From: Phoronis australis
Taxonomy: Eukaryota; Phoronida; Phoronidae
Direction of reading: 5' to 3'
DNA: 64,000 nt
Assembly (NCBI GenBank): GCA_002633005.1
Contig: NMRA01000349.1
Span: 250,001-314,000 of the forward strand
The notes under the pieces are model-generated. The model was given only the letters and a program-made list of their open reading frames with translations, did no database searches and was not told the DNA's origin. Positions 24,101-36,100 of the stretch are shown piece by piece; positions within the stretch are counted from its first letter, which is position 1, and each line of letters opens with the position of its first letter. The translations under genes were made by a program, and so were the position numbers.

Positions 24101-27100
24101 GTCTATCTGAGGTGAGTGAATGAAACTGACTTAGGCTTCATGAAGACAACAAGTGCATTACGTGGTGAAAATAAAAAAATTATGTCTGAGGCGAGTGAAG
24201 CAGACTGACTCAGTCTTCATGAAGACAACCAGTTTGTGCATTATGAGAAGAAGCAATATGTCTGCCTAACATAAGTGAAAGAGACTGGCCCATCTCTGTG
24301 ATGGTCGAAAGTGTTTGCTTCATGGTGAAAAAGACAATTTTTTTCGTGACGTTTATAAAGACATGTAGCTGCTTCACTTTGCTCTGTCTAAAAGACTAAA
24401 AACAATTAAAATCAAAATCGGTCTCGTAATATTCCTTACCACGATGGTATTCCATTTTAATTGTAACCGACTTAAGTCACAGGCAGTGCGTACCACCCTA
24501 ATAAACTATGAAGCATTCTAGTGAGTCACTGAGGGTTTCAAAGTACTAGTTGGTAACAGATTTAGAGTCTTATTACATCAAGGAATATTATGAGATAAAT
24601 TGTAGTGTAAAAGGCCCAATTCGATTTTTGTTTTTAGCCAGTTGCAGATAAATAGGGCGAAATACAGCTTTCAATATTTGATGAACAAAGAAGCAAGATA
24701 TGGCTTGCATAAATTTTCATTGAATATTACTATTTATGTCATGTCTGGTTATAAAAAAAAATATGTCCATAATTTTTATGCGCCCACATATTTATATGTG
24801 CACGCATTATGCCGTCATCTCCGGCCGTCCGTCCATCTGGGTGGCGTCTGTCCGGCGTCTGGTGTCCGCTGCTCTATCTCCAAAACCCTTTGACATACGT
24901 TCATGAAATTTGGCACATGTGTTCCATTCATGAATGGGACGGCATGAGCGAACTTTCGGACAGATCCAACTAATGGTGTGCCCCCCAGTGGCAATTTTAG
25001 TTTTTTACGCTTACCTTTGCATCTTCAAAAGTCCTGAACGGATTTTTATGAAATTTGGTATTTAGGCACCTTTTAGTGAGATGACGCTATCCTCCTGTTT
25101 TCAGATGGATTTGACGTAGTTTACGCCACCTAGTGGTCATTTTTACTGTTTTCGAGTCTGTTGTTTTGCATCCAACCCTCTATCAACCAAACCGCTCAAA
25201 GGATGATTGTGAAAATTGGCATGTATGTGTTTACTATGTAGAGGACGGTAAACGATGATTTTCCAACGATTTCGACTGCTGTGGTGCCTCCTAGTGGCAG
25301 TTTTTTTTTTTTTTTGCACCTATAGCTGTATCTTCTTAACCGTTCGTAGGATCTTTACGAAATTTAGTAACTTAAGTATATTTACATGATGTTAACAACG
25401 GACGACGACGACTTTTGGACGGATCCGACTACCGGTGTGCCCCCTAGTGCCAATTTTATTTTTTTTTACGTTTACCTTTGTATCTTCAAATGTCCATAAC
25501 GGATTTTCATGAAATTTGATATGTAGACACCTATTAGTGAAATGACGCTATCCTCCCATTTTCGGTTAGATTTGACGTAGTTTGCACCACCTAGTGGCCA
25601 TTTTTACTGTTTTTTTTGCATCCACCCCTCTATCAACCAAACCGCTCAAAGGGTGATTGTGAAAATTGGCATTGTGCTTACTATGAAGAGGGCGGTTGAC
25701 GATGATTTTCCGGTGATTTCGACTACTGTGGAGCCTCCTAGTGGCAGTTTTGTTTATGTTGCTCCTATGGCTGTATCTCCTAAACCGGTCGCAGGATCTT
25801 AACTTAATTTAGCAAGTGTATTTATATGATTTTGACTACGGATGACGATGACATCTGACTACTGCTGTGCCCCCTAGTGGTAATTTTAGTTTTTTTACTT
25901 TTAACAAAGGTCCTCAACAGATTTTCATAACATTTTTAATATAGGCATCTATTGGTGTGTTGAGGCTATCTTCCTGTTTTTGAATGGAATCGAGGTATTT
26001 TGCTGTTTTCAGATCTTGTTTTTGGCGTCCACCCCTGTATCAACCAAATCATTTGAAAATTGGCATATTATGTTCTCAGTGTGAAGATGACCTTTGATGA
26101 TGGTGACTGACTACTGTGGCGCCTCCTAGTGGTAGTTTTGTTTTGCACCTATAGTTGTATCTCCTAAACCCACTGCAGGATCTTTACTAAATTTAGTAAG
26201 TGTATTTATATGAAAAAAACAACAGAATACGACTTTCAGGCGGATCCAACGGACACTGTGCCCACTAGTGGTAATTTCATTTTATTCTGTTTTCCTTTAT
26301 TTCTCTGAATTTCCTTGACAGATTTTTATGAAATATGGCATATTCCTGTTTTTGGATGGATAGTATGTTTTTGCGCCATCTAGTGGCCATTTTTATGATA
26401 CAAATATGTGACCCTAAAAGCACACCATTTGCAATGCATTCGTGGCATGCTATGAACAGTCCCACTAAATAAGATTGGTCCTAACCCCGCTCGTCAAGGT
26501 AAACGGTGGGGTATGGAAAATTGAACTAGACCGTATTTATCCACCTTGGCTGAGTCGCGCTCAGCTCACGATCAAACGGGATGCCACCAAGCTGCTCTAT
26601 TCATCGAGTCACGAGGGAGGATAATTGGCTTCGCTCATGCGGATATGATCAGCTGATTACAATCTACTTAGCAGACTGTACTTTTTATGGAGAGAGTTAC
26701 AAGTAGTTTTTACTGTAATATTTGAAAAGAGGAGCGAAAACAAATATGACTACAACTTTGAATTTTTCAAATCAGCCCAGAATAAGAGATTTTGCAACAC
26801 AGCAACACTCACGATTACTTTCAATCGAACAAAAATATAGGACCCAAGTTATTTAGATTTTGAAACACATGCATTGCAATATTCAAAATACGTTTATTAT
26901 GAATCTTACAAGCTGTAAAACGACGTTGTTTAATTTCATTGTGCTCATTCATTGTCATCCGTCAAATCGGCAATTTCCGAGATGTGATCTGTGGCGTGCG
27001 CGTATGTGTACAAAACACGTGATTGTTATGTTCCTGAAGTACGAAAATTAAGAAACTTTAGCATGCCGTTATTATTGACAGGGACACGATAAAACGAATT

Positions 27101-30100
27101 TGGATTTTGACTATAGTCTTGATACAGCGAGCTTGCTGACCACTGCGTCAGTGTCTCCGTTAGACCCCGAAATTTCACACAGCCTGGGTAGTTCACTTCG
27201 TTCCCAACATGTAGATCAATACTCCACGGTAGAGCTAACGACCATCGGCCTGTGCACACAAAATCTGTGAGTTAACCAGCACTCACCTTGCACGTTGCAT
27301 CCGTTTAAATGAAAAAACAATCTAGTAAACACCATTTTCCTGCATAATCCTCCGCCTTTTGTAACAAAAAAGTCTATCGTCGATGACCCACACACGCACG
27401 CTCCGGCACTCACTCTCTTACGCAGACGAACTTCAAAACAAACGTCACGTGACAACAACATGTGTGTTCATCCAGAGATTTTTCTCGTGTTGTGGGGTAC
27501 GATGTAGCGCAGATTTGCACTTAATCGCAATTAATCTGGAATCCACATGAACTTTAAAAATTGTAGAACATAAGGAAGATTTCAGGTAATTTGTTGAGTC
27601 GAAACTATATTTTTATTCAAGAGTTCAAGTTTTCCTATTGACGATGGCGATTCAGCGACGCATCAGTCGGCAAGTTTTCGCCCTGTGATGAGCACAACTT
27701 TTTGAAAAATTATCGTAATTTAACAACGGAAGTTCGTAGCAATGCACCACAATTTTGTAGAAAGACTGTCATAGGCTAAAAATATGTCACAGAGCATAAA
27801 TTTTATGAATCCTAGCTTCCGATTTTACCCATTTGGGAAACCGGCTTTCAACTGCCGTAGGCTACAATAAGAATCCCCTCCCCGTGAAATTTTCTAAGCG
27901 TTTATTAGAGCCAATACAGTACACAGCTTTCCACCAAGGCTAGGTGATGCTAGGACATTATTCTTTGTTGCATTAGTAACTGGTCTTGGCTAATTATCAT
28001 TTTATGGCCTGGTCATCCATTCAGCCAAAAGTGGTTCTAGAGGTGGCTTATCAGCCAATTATTCACGCATGCTGACTCACAATAGAAGCCTGATCAGAGT
28101 GAAGGTGGATAAATGCGGTGTTCCTACAGTTTCTTGTGCTAGTGGATGTGTTCACGACATGGGGCGCATTTCAACGCTCCGCATTGCTCTTGTCAAATTA
28201 ACTTAGACGTACCTTTTTTTTGCACGGAAACCATTATTTAAAAGTGTTTTGGACTCCCAATTGACATGTTAACTTTCTTACATCTACTTGTCGGAAGTCA
28301 GTATCGCACAATAGCTCGATGACTGTTTGAAAGTCAGGATACAAAATATTGGGCTGTGAAAAGGCTCGAAATAGATAATACTTTCAAATACACATGGGTT
28401 AACAGTTGAACAAACAAGTTAGTTTGCAAACAGACAGGTTACTTAGTTAAGTTTTGACACAGAAAGGTTATTTAGAGAACGAACAAGTTACTTGCGCTGA
28501 ACAGACATGTTACTAAAGTACTTGTCGAATGAACATGTCAGTTCTAACAAACAGACTGGTTAGACGTCGAATGAACAAGTTGGTATTGCCAAACAGATGT
28601 AGTAGCGAAACAGACAGGACAGAAGGCGCTGTCACAATTCAAGAAATAGTTAACGTCACTAAGTCATTGGATATCATGAGCTCAGTAATGAGCACAAAAA
28701 TTCCACAAACTTCTTTTTGATGGTCTTCAGTGAAGAATTTCCTTCATAAGGCTGTTCTCAATTTGTCATCAAGCTCTCAATGTAATCCTGATGCGTTTGC
28801 CTCTTGAAATGAAGGTTGATAAATTTATCAACCTTCATTTCAAGAGGCAAACACATACACGTCTTCAAAGCTTGGTTCAGTCACGCTGCTCAAATAATTG
28901 TCACTCCATAATTGAAGTGAAATTGTTCATTAAGACATGCAATTACGGTTGATCTTGTTTATAGCTATTTTGTGATTGCATTTTATTGGTATATCTTGCC
29001 ATTTTAATGATAGTCTGAAGATGACATCTTTAGCACTCGAAGGATTTCACCTCATCTTTACGTCTAGTCTTCATCAAAATTTGACAAAATATGAAATTTA
29101 GTTATCTAATTTTGTATTCGCTGTGCTGCAGCAATTTTAGTTTTTCGTACTGTATATACTTGACATTTTTATTTCAGATTTTAAAAAGCATCTGTCACTT
29201 CCTCCAGTCCTTAAACCCTTAGACGTACTTACTAGTGAATTCTTGATTACTGAGAGTTGTGAATTCTTGCCTTAATTAAAACACTGCACAAACATTGATA
29301 ATCACAAACTCAACATTTTTTGTTAAAAAGCATATTAATCTGAACTTTTGTTTTCGAAAAACACAAATGCACGGTCAAGTTTATATTTGAACTTTATACT
29401 CTAACTGCCAAACAGGAAACCATTTCTCAGATTTTGTCTACACTCTAGCAAAGGAGAAATCAGCCATCAAAATCTTTCAAACAGCATCCCAAGAGATTTT
29501 GTTTTTGATGGCTTATATCTCCCGACCATTATTTTAAGGACAATCAAAAATCTATCTGAGTCTCAGTGTTACTGGCCATAAACCACAAGATGAGTGTAAA
29601 TTTTTATTTGAATCATCCCATGTTATAAAGAGAAATCCGTGTTCAAAATTATCTACTGACACGATTGAAATCCAGAAGACCTAAAAATGTCCAGTATGCT
29701 ATTGAAATCCATTTGAATTTCATATAAAACAATGACATACTTTGTTGTGCGCAAATCATGTGTTTAAAGAAATATTGTGTGTAATAATGGAAAATAAATT
29801 AAAGTGTGTTTCATACAATATGTTAATGTTGCATTTGTCAACAGAAGTTTTCTGAAGGTTTACAATAACCTTAAATTTTTAAATCTTTCTTGTAAGGGAG
29901 CTTGTAGTACCCCTCGTTGTTTGACATTTGATTGTACTAAACTCTTTCCCATTGTCTTTCCCAGCTTCTTCAGGCAGCCAAGGCTGATGCTGAAGAGAAG
30001 GCTAAGGAGCAACAGGATCTTGAGAAGGCACAAGCAGCTAGCTTCAGCTTACTGTTTGATGAGTTCCAAGGTAACGTTTGTTCATGGAGGGTTTGTAGAC

Positions 30101-33100
30101 ACCTTGAGAAGGCACAAACAGCTAGCTTTAGTTTACTGTTTGATGAGTTCCAAGGTAACGTTTGTTCATGGAGGGTTTATAGACACCTTGAGGAGGCACA
30201 AAACTGCTAGCTTTAGTTTACTGTTTGAGGAGTTCCAAGGTAAGGTTTGTTCGTGGAGTGTTTGTAGTGCATCTTGAGAACGTGAAAACAGCTAGCTTCA
30301 GTTTACTGTTTGATGAGATCCAATGTGAGGCTTGCTCATGGACAGTTTGTAGAGCACGCAGGGATATACCTGGACGTCAAGTTTTTATGTGCCCACATAT
30401 TTGTATCTGGGTGCATATTGCCGTCATCTCTGTTTGGGCGTCCGTGTGTCTGGCATCCGCGGCTGTATCTCCTAAACCTCTAGAGGATCTTAATAAATTT
30501 GGCAGGTGTGTTCCTATGGGGTTGTCGACTGAGGGTGAAGAGTTTGGGACCGACCCGAGTACCGCTGTGCCCCCTAGTGGCAATTTTAATTTTGTGCATT
30601 TGCCTCTGTATCTGCAAAGGTCTTCAACCGATTTTCATGAAATTTCATTGGTACTTAGGCATCTATTAATGAGGTGAAGCTATCATCCGGTTTTCGGATG
30701 GATTCGAGGCATTTTCCGCCATCTAGTGGCCATTTTTATGCGCCCACATATTTATATGTGGACGCATTATGCCGTCATCTCTGTCCGTCCGTCCGTCCGT
30801 CCGTCCATCCGTCCGGGCGGCGTCCGTCCGGCGTCCGCTGCTCTATCTCCAAAACCCTTTGACATACGTTCATGAAATTTGGCACATATGTTCCATTCAT
30901 AAATGGGACGGCATGTGCGAACTTTCGGACGGATCCGACTACCGGTGTGCCCCCTAGTGGCAATTTTAGTTTTTTACGCTTACCTTTGTATCTTCAAAAG
31001 TCCTGAANNNNNNNNNNNNNNNNNNNNNNNNNNNNNNNNNNNNNNNNNNNNNNNNNNNNNNNNNNNNNNNNNNNNNNNNNNNNNNNNNNNNNNNNNNNNN
31101 NNNNNNNNNNNNNNNNNNNNNNNNNNNNNNNNNNNNNNNNNNNNNNNNNNNNNNNNNNNNNNNNNNNNNNNNNNNNNNNNNNNNNNNNNNNNNNNNNNNN
31201 NNNNNNNNNNNNNNNNNNNNNNNNNNNNNNNNNNNNNNNNNNNNNNNNNNNNNNNNNNNNNNNNNNNNNNNNNNNNNNNNNNNNNNNNNNNNNNNNNNNN
31301 NNNNNNNNNNNNNNNNNNNNNNNNNNNNNNNNNNNNNNNNNNNNNNNNNNNNNNNNNNNNNNNNNNNNNNNNNNNNNNNNNNNNNNNNNNNNNNNNNNNN
31401 NNNNNNNNNNNNNNNNNNNNNNNNNNNNNNNNNNNNNNNNNNNNNNNNNNNNNNNNNNNNNNNNNNNNNNNNNNNNNNNNNNNNNNNNNNNNNNNNNNNN
31501 NNNNNNNNNNNNNNNNNNNNNNNNNNNNNNNNNNNNNNNNNNNNNNNNNNNNNNNNNNNNNNNNNNNNNNNNNNNNNNNNNNNNNNNNNNNNNNNNNNNN
31601 NNNNNNNNNNNNNNNNNNNNNNNNNNNNNNNNNNNNNNNNNNNNNNNNNNNNNNNNNNNNNNNNNNNNNNNNNNNNNNNNNNNNNNNNNNNNNNNNNNNN
31701 NNNNNNNNNNNNNNNNNNNNNNNNNNNNNNNNNNNNNNNNNNNNNNNNNNNNNNNNNNNNNNNNNNNNNNNNNNNNNNNNNNNNNNNNNNNNNNNNNNNN
31801 NNNNNNNNNNNNNNNNNNNNNNNNNNNNNNNNNNNNNNNNNNNNNNNNNNNNNNNNNNNNNNNNNNNNNNNNNNNNNNNNNNNNNNNNNNNNNNNNNNNN
31901 NNNNNNNNNNNNNNNNNNNNNNNNNNNNNNNNNNNNNNNNTATGTTTCTGTGGTGCTTTAAGCAACTGGTGTATAGGATGTGCTTGTATTATGAAGATTA
32001 CTCACATTTTGCCCCTAGCCTATTGAGGAGACAATGACCATGCCTTTCCATTTTGCAAAGTATGCCCTCTACTGGCCACTTTATGGTACCAATAAACAAC
32101 CCTAGAAGGATACCGTATGCGGTGCAATTGTGTGCGCATTTCAACGCTCCGCGTTGCTCTTGTTACTATTTTCAAGTCCTTTTGTTGGCCCCCTGTCAAC
32201 CAAACCACTCAAAGGATGATTGCGAAAATTGGCGTGCGTGTTCTTACTCTGAGGAGGACGGTTGACGATGATTTTCCGATGACTTTGACTACTGTGGCAC
32301 CTCCTAGTGTAAGTTTTGTTTGGTTTTGCGCCCATGGCTGTATCTCCTAAACGCTCTACAGGATCTTTATTAAATGTAACAGATGTGTTTATATGACGTT
32401 GACAACAAACGACGACGACTTTCGGACAGATCGGACTACAGGTGTGCCCCCTAGTGGCAATTTTATGTTTTTTACGTTTACCTCTTTATCTTCAAAGGTC
32501 CTCAATGGATTTCTATAAAATTTGGCACAAGCACGCTTCACGGAACACGGCCTGAAGTGCACCAATTTCCGTGAAAAAAAACTTTCCATCTGCACGCTAC
32601 ATTAGAAAAGAACAAAAATATCGGATAGCAGAGACACTGAAAGTTTTCCTGTTGCAGTCTGTATAATGGTGATCTTTAAGTGCCTTCAAAAAATCTTTTC
32701 CGTGAAATTGCTATTTCATGATTTCATAATTATGCAGTCAGCACTTGAATCTGATTAACGTACATACACCGATGGTTCCCTGCATGTCGCTAGATGGCAC
32801 CAGCGAGAGTACGTCCATAGACCGATGGTCGTACCCAAAATAAAGTTTATCAATATACTTCAACCTAGGTACGGTGTCCAAAAAGAGAGGCCTCGACAAA
32901 AAAGTTTTGGGTAGTCCTGGAAACCTGAAACTTATTGGTGTATATATTAAGATGTTTCCCAGCCTAAACATCAGGTTGAGTTGTCAATGAGTTCACAGTG
33001 AAGTTATGTTAATCCCATTTGACGTTTTCTGAGTAATATTTTTAGATTCAGTGTAACTAAAAGTATGCAGGTGATGAATTTGGTATCGGAAAGAGCAGAC

Positions 33101-36100
33101 AATGTTGTATTATTTTGCTTATTTTTGGTTAAGTTCTATTGCAGGAAACTGAAATATTTGACTCTAAATGTGACCCGACTTCCACTTGTAGGACTGGAAT
33201 TGTGGCGGTGTCACACTGAGTCGCAACCCCGTCATATTGGAAATGGGTCAGAATGTTGCATTGGTATCATTAAGTAAACAAATATGTCAGCAAGCGAATA
33301 GGAGAAGTGGTCACAGGAAGCTTATGTGTTGTATGCCTGGCTCCTTTAATAACATCGAGATAAAAGATTAGCTGTACTAACGAATTCCCGAGGATCAAGA
33401 TCTTCGTTAAAATGAATCCAAAACAATGGGTATAACTGAGAACAAAGGGCGGTTCAGTGAATTTGCTTCAGAGTACCTCGGGGCTTGAAGTAGGCAGCGC
33501 TCATGATTTTGGAACATATAAGAAAATTTATCCCTATAAGAAATAACAACAAGCACTCCACGGTTGACGGAGGATTGTGAAAAAAAGATGTTTTTTGCTT
33601 CATCAAAACACAGAAGACCTGAGCATTCTCCCCATTGATTCTGCGTCTGGGACCAGGAAAGTGAAACCGGATACCAGAGTGACTGCAGTTCTGACCTGCG
33701 AGCACAGCTAGATGGCAATGATATTGTTAAGAAAAGTAACAAAATTATTGACAGTATGAGGTCAAGAATAAGTGAACTAGAGGAGAAGTTCTCGAATGTG
33801 AAAAATTTTTGGATGTAAACAAGAGCTATATCGCACTGCCAAAAAATTGGGTTAAGAAATGAATAACTGGCAAAGAATATATTATCATCTGCTTATTAAG
33901 CTAGAGTTAAAATGTGAGAAGTGGGTTAGACGGAATAAAAAACAAAATTGAAATAATTCATTCCACACCGGTTTCAACCAATTAAGGTCATTTTATGTAA
34001 CTATTGTTGGTTATTAGAAAGATTTCATGGCATATATATGTGCACAAACAGATTTAATAACGTCATGGGTAAAAGTAACATTAAGCAGTGAGCCAGAACC
34101 CTGAGGCTTCTTATTCACACTAAATCCAGGCCAACCTAGCTGGTAAAGACAACATATTTCCAGTGCTGAAAAATTAAGTGTAAAAAGCCGTGCCGTGCCA
34201 AACACTCGTGTGTTTCCAGAAAAAAGATGAGCGGACAAAAACAGCGTCACTCCTCCCAACAAGGGTTTTTCCGCACCCCTTTAACAAGAAGGTGGTTATC
34301 ATATAATTAACCAGCGATTTTCTGTTTTGTATTCCGTGCCTGCTATGTTCCGTCTCTGCTATGTTCCGTCCTTTTTTATTGCGTTATTGCAGTCATATTT
34401 GTATGTCCGGCATCGGCAGCTTGCTGTATCTCTTAAACTCCTCACAGGATCTTGATGAGATTTGGCAGATGTGTTCCTGTGAAGCTGACGACAGATGACG
34501 ACAAATTTCGGACCTGTCCAACTACTGGTGTGCCCCCTAGTGGCAATTTTATTTTTTTACGCTTACCTCAGAGTCTGTATCTTCGCAGGTCTTCAACAGA
34601 TTTTCATAAAATTTGGTAGTTAGGCATCTATTAGTGAGATGATGCTATCCTCTTGTTTTCGCACGGATTCGAGGTATTTTGCGACACCTAGTGGCCGTTT
34701 TTGCTGTTTTTGAATGTTTTTGGCATCCACCCCTCTTCCAACCAAACCATTGTACAGCACACATCACGAATTTATGTCCGACCGGTCGGACATTGGTCGA
34801 CGGTAGTCTAGCCGACCAGCAGCCAACCAACAACGGTCGGCTAAGAGCCGTCTGCTGAGTCGCCTCTGTGGTCAGCACTTGGGTCGCCTAGCGTAGACGA
34901 CCAATTCGGATTAAACGTGTCCTTGGTCGGCAATTACCATTTTATTACTTACCGGGTGAACTTTGGCCAAACAAACATTTAAATGTTCGCTGTTCGTTCA
35001 CCAGTGGCAACTCCGGTCTTGACATCAGTTTATCAACTTTTGTTAGAACTATTGAAAGGAGGTAAAATCGAATCAACCTACAAATACAAAGTGCATGACA
35101 TTACACCAGCCTAAAACTTTATGTTGAATTAATGACGGCGTGGTAAAATCAAACGTTAAGTGATATCGCGGAAGCATAATTTCTAACTTTAGATATGAGA
35201 CTTCTTATACAGTACATTATGCATAAAAAACAAGCACGAAATTTGAAATTTTACAGTAAAATTGCATAAAAATCAGAATACAACGCTGGATGTTTCACGA
35301 CCTCAAGTGTTTTCATGCCGCGGAATGCTTGACAAGCAGCACGCATTTGCGCTCATCCGTTATTGCTCTTGATCCTCACTTTATCACGCTGTATATTGCG
35401 CTTTACCACAGATAATTATTGTTTATTTCTGTATAATTTCTTAATATGTTGGTACAGCAATAGAACCCAAGTTTATTTTAGGAACAACATAAACAATGGT
35501 TTGAACATAGCGCCGATATTAAGATCATGGGCGCATGAAAATGGTAGAATGTGATCGGTTTATGGTGTCATCCATCGTCCATCATCATTCTGAATTTGTT
35601 GTCACTTTCGCGGTTAAAAAATCGTTTCGAAGCTAGAGCCTCCCTATCTAGCCAGCTAGCTGTATGAAGACTATTTTCAAAATACAGCAAGGTGCCACTG
35701 TGTATTGAGCTCAAACAGACCTCGAAATTTCACACAGCCCGGATAGTTACGCTCGTTACCTCTTCGTGAAGCTTGTATCAACATGAGCTAAAGACCGGCG
35801 GGTGTGCATGCAAAATCTGGAAGTCAGTTGGCATTCAACTTACCCGTTTTGGCCGTTTAAGCGAAAAACATCCAACGTCATCTTCTTGTGGAGTGCCTTT
35901 TGAAACGAATGTTGTCGTTTTGAAAAGAGTACATTCGTGACACGCGCCACTTCCAAAATGTTTTCGACATGTCCCATTAGATGATGGCAACATCTCAACA
36001 ATACTGATATCAAAATTCCAAAAACATATAATGAAGTGAAACCAATTCTGATCATTTGTTGTGACGTTTACTCAACCTCGAGGTAGAATGTTTGATTGAA

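Larger units (their letters stand above)
30387..32527 (+). mobile_element. R-family repeat, outer copy split by another R copy
   Basis: The left part 30387-30737 begins atgtgcccacatatttgtat and carries one monomer. It breaks at ccatttttA, where a full R copy is inserted, and resumes after 32164 with ctattttcaagtccttttgt, the text that follows ccattttta in sister copies. The right part fades out near 32527 within gaaatttggcac, so the 3' end is missing. Confidence 0.7.

Noticed and set aside
24112-24200. Possible in-frame extension of exon 5 through its duplicated copy
   Set aside because: Reading through the donor meets TGA within four codons, so no longer protein can be made this way.
29804-30677. 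157- and 150-codon plus-strand frames over the exon-6 array
   Set aside because: They read the tandem units in the wrong frame relative to FAM114A (LFDEFQ is only in the exon frame) and run into repeat R.
30775-30963. Open frames with RPSVRPSVRPSV-type repeats in R copies
   Set aside because: Product of the GTCC microsatellite in a non-coding repeat; not conserved as a frame between copies.
30903-31965. Long open frames on both strands through 30.9-32.0 kb
   Set aside because: They are open only because they read through the run of Ns; the flanking bases are non-coding R repeat.
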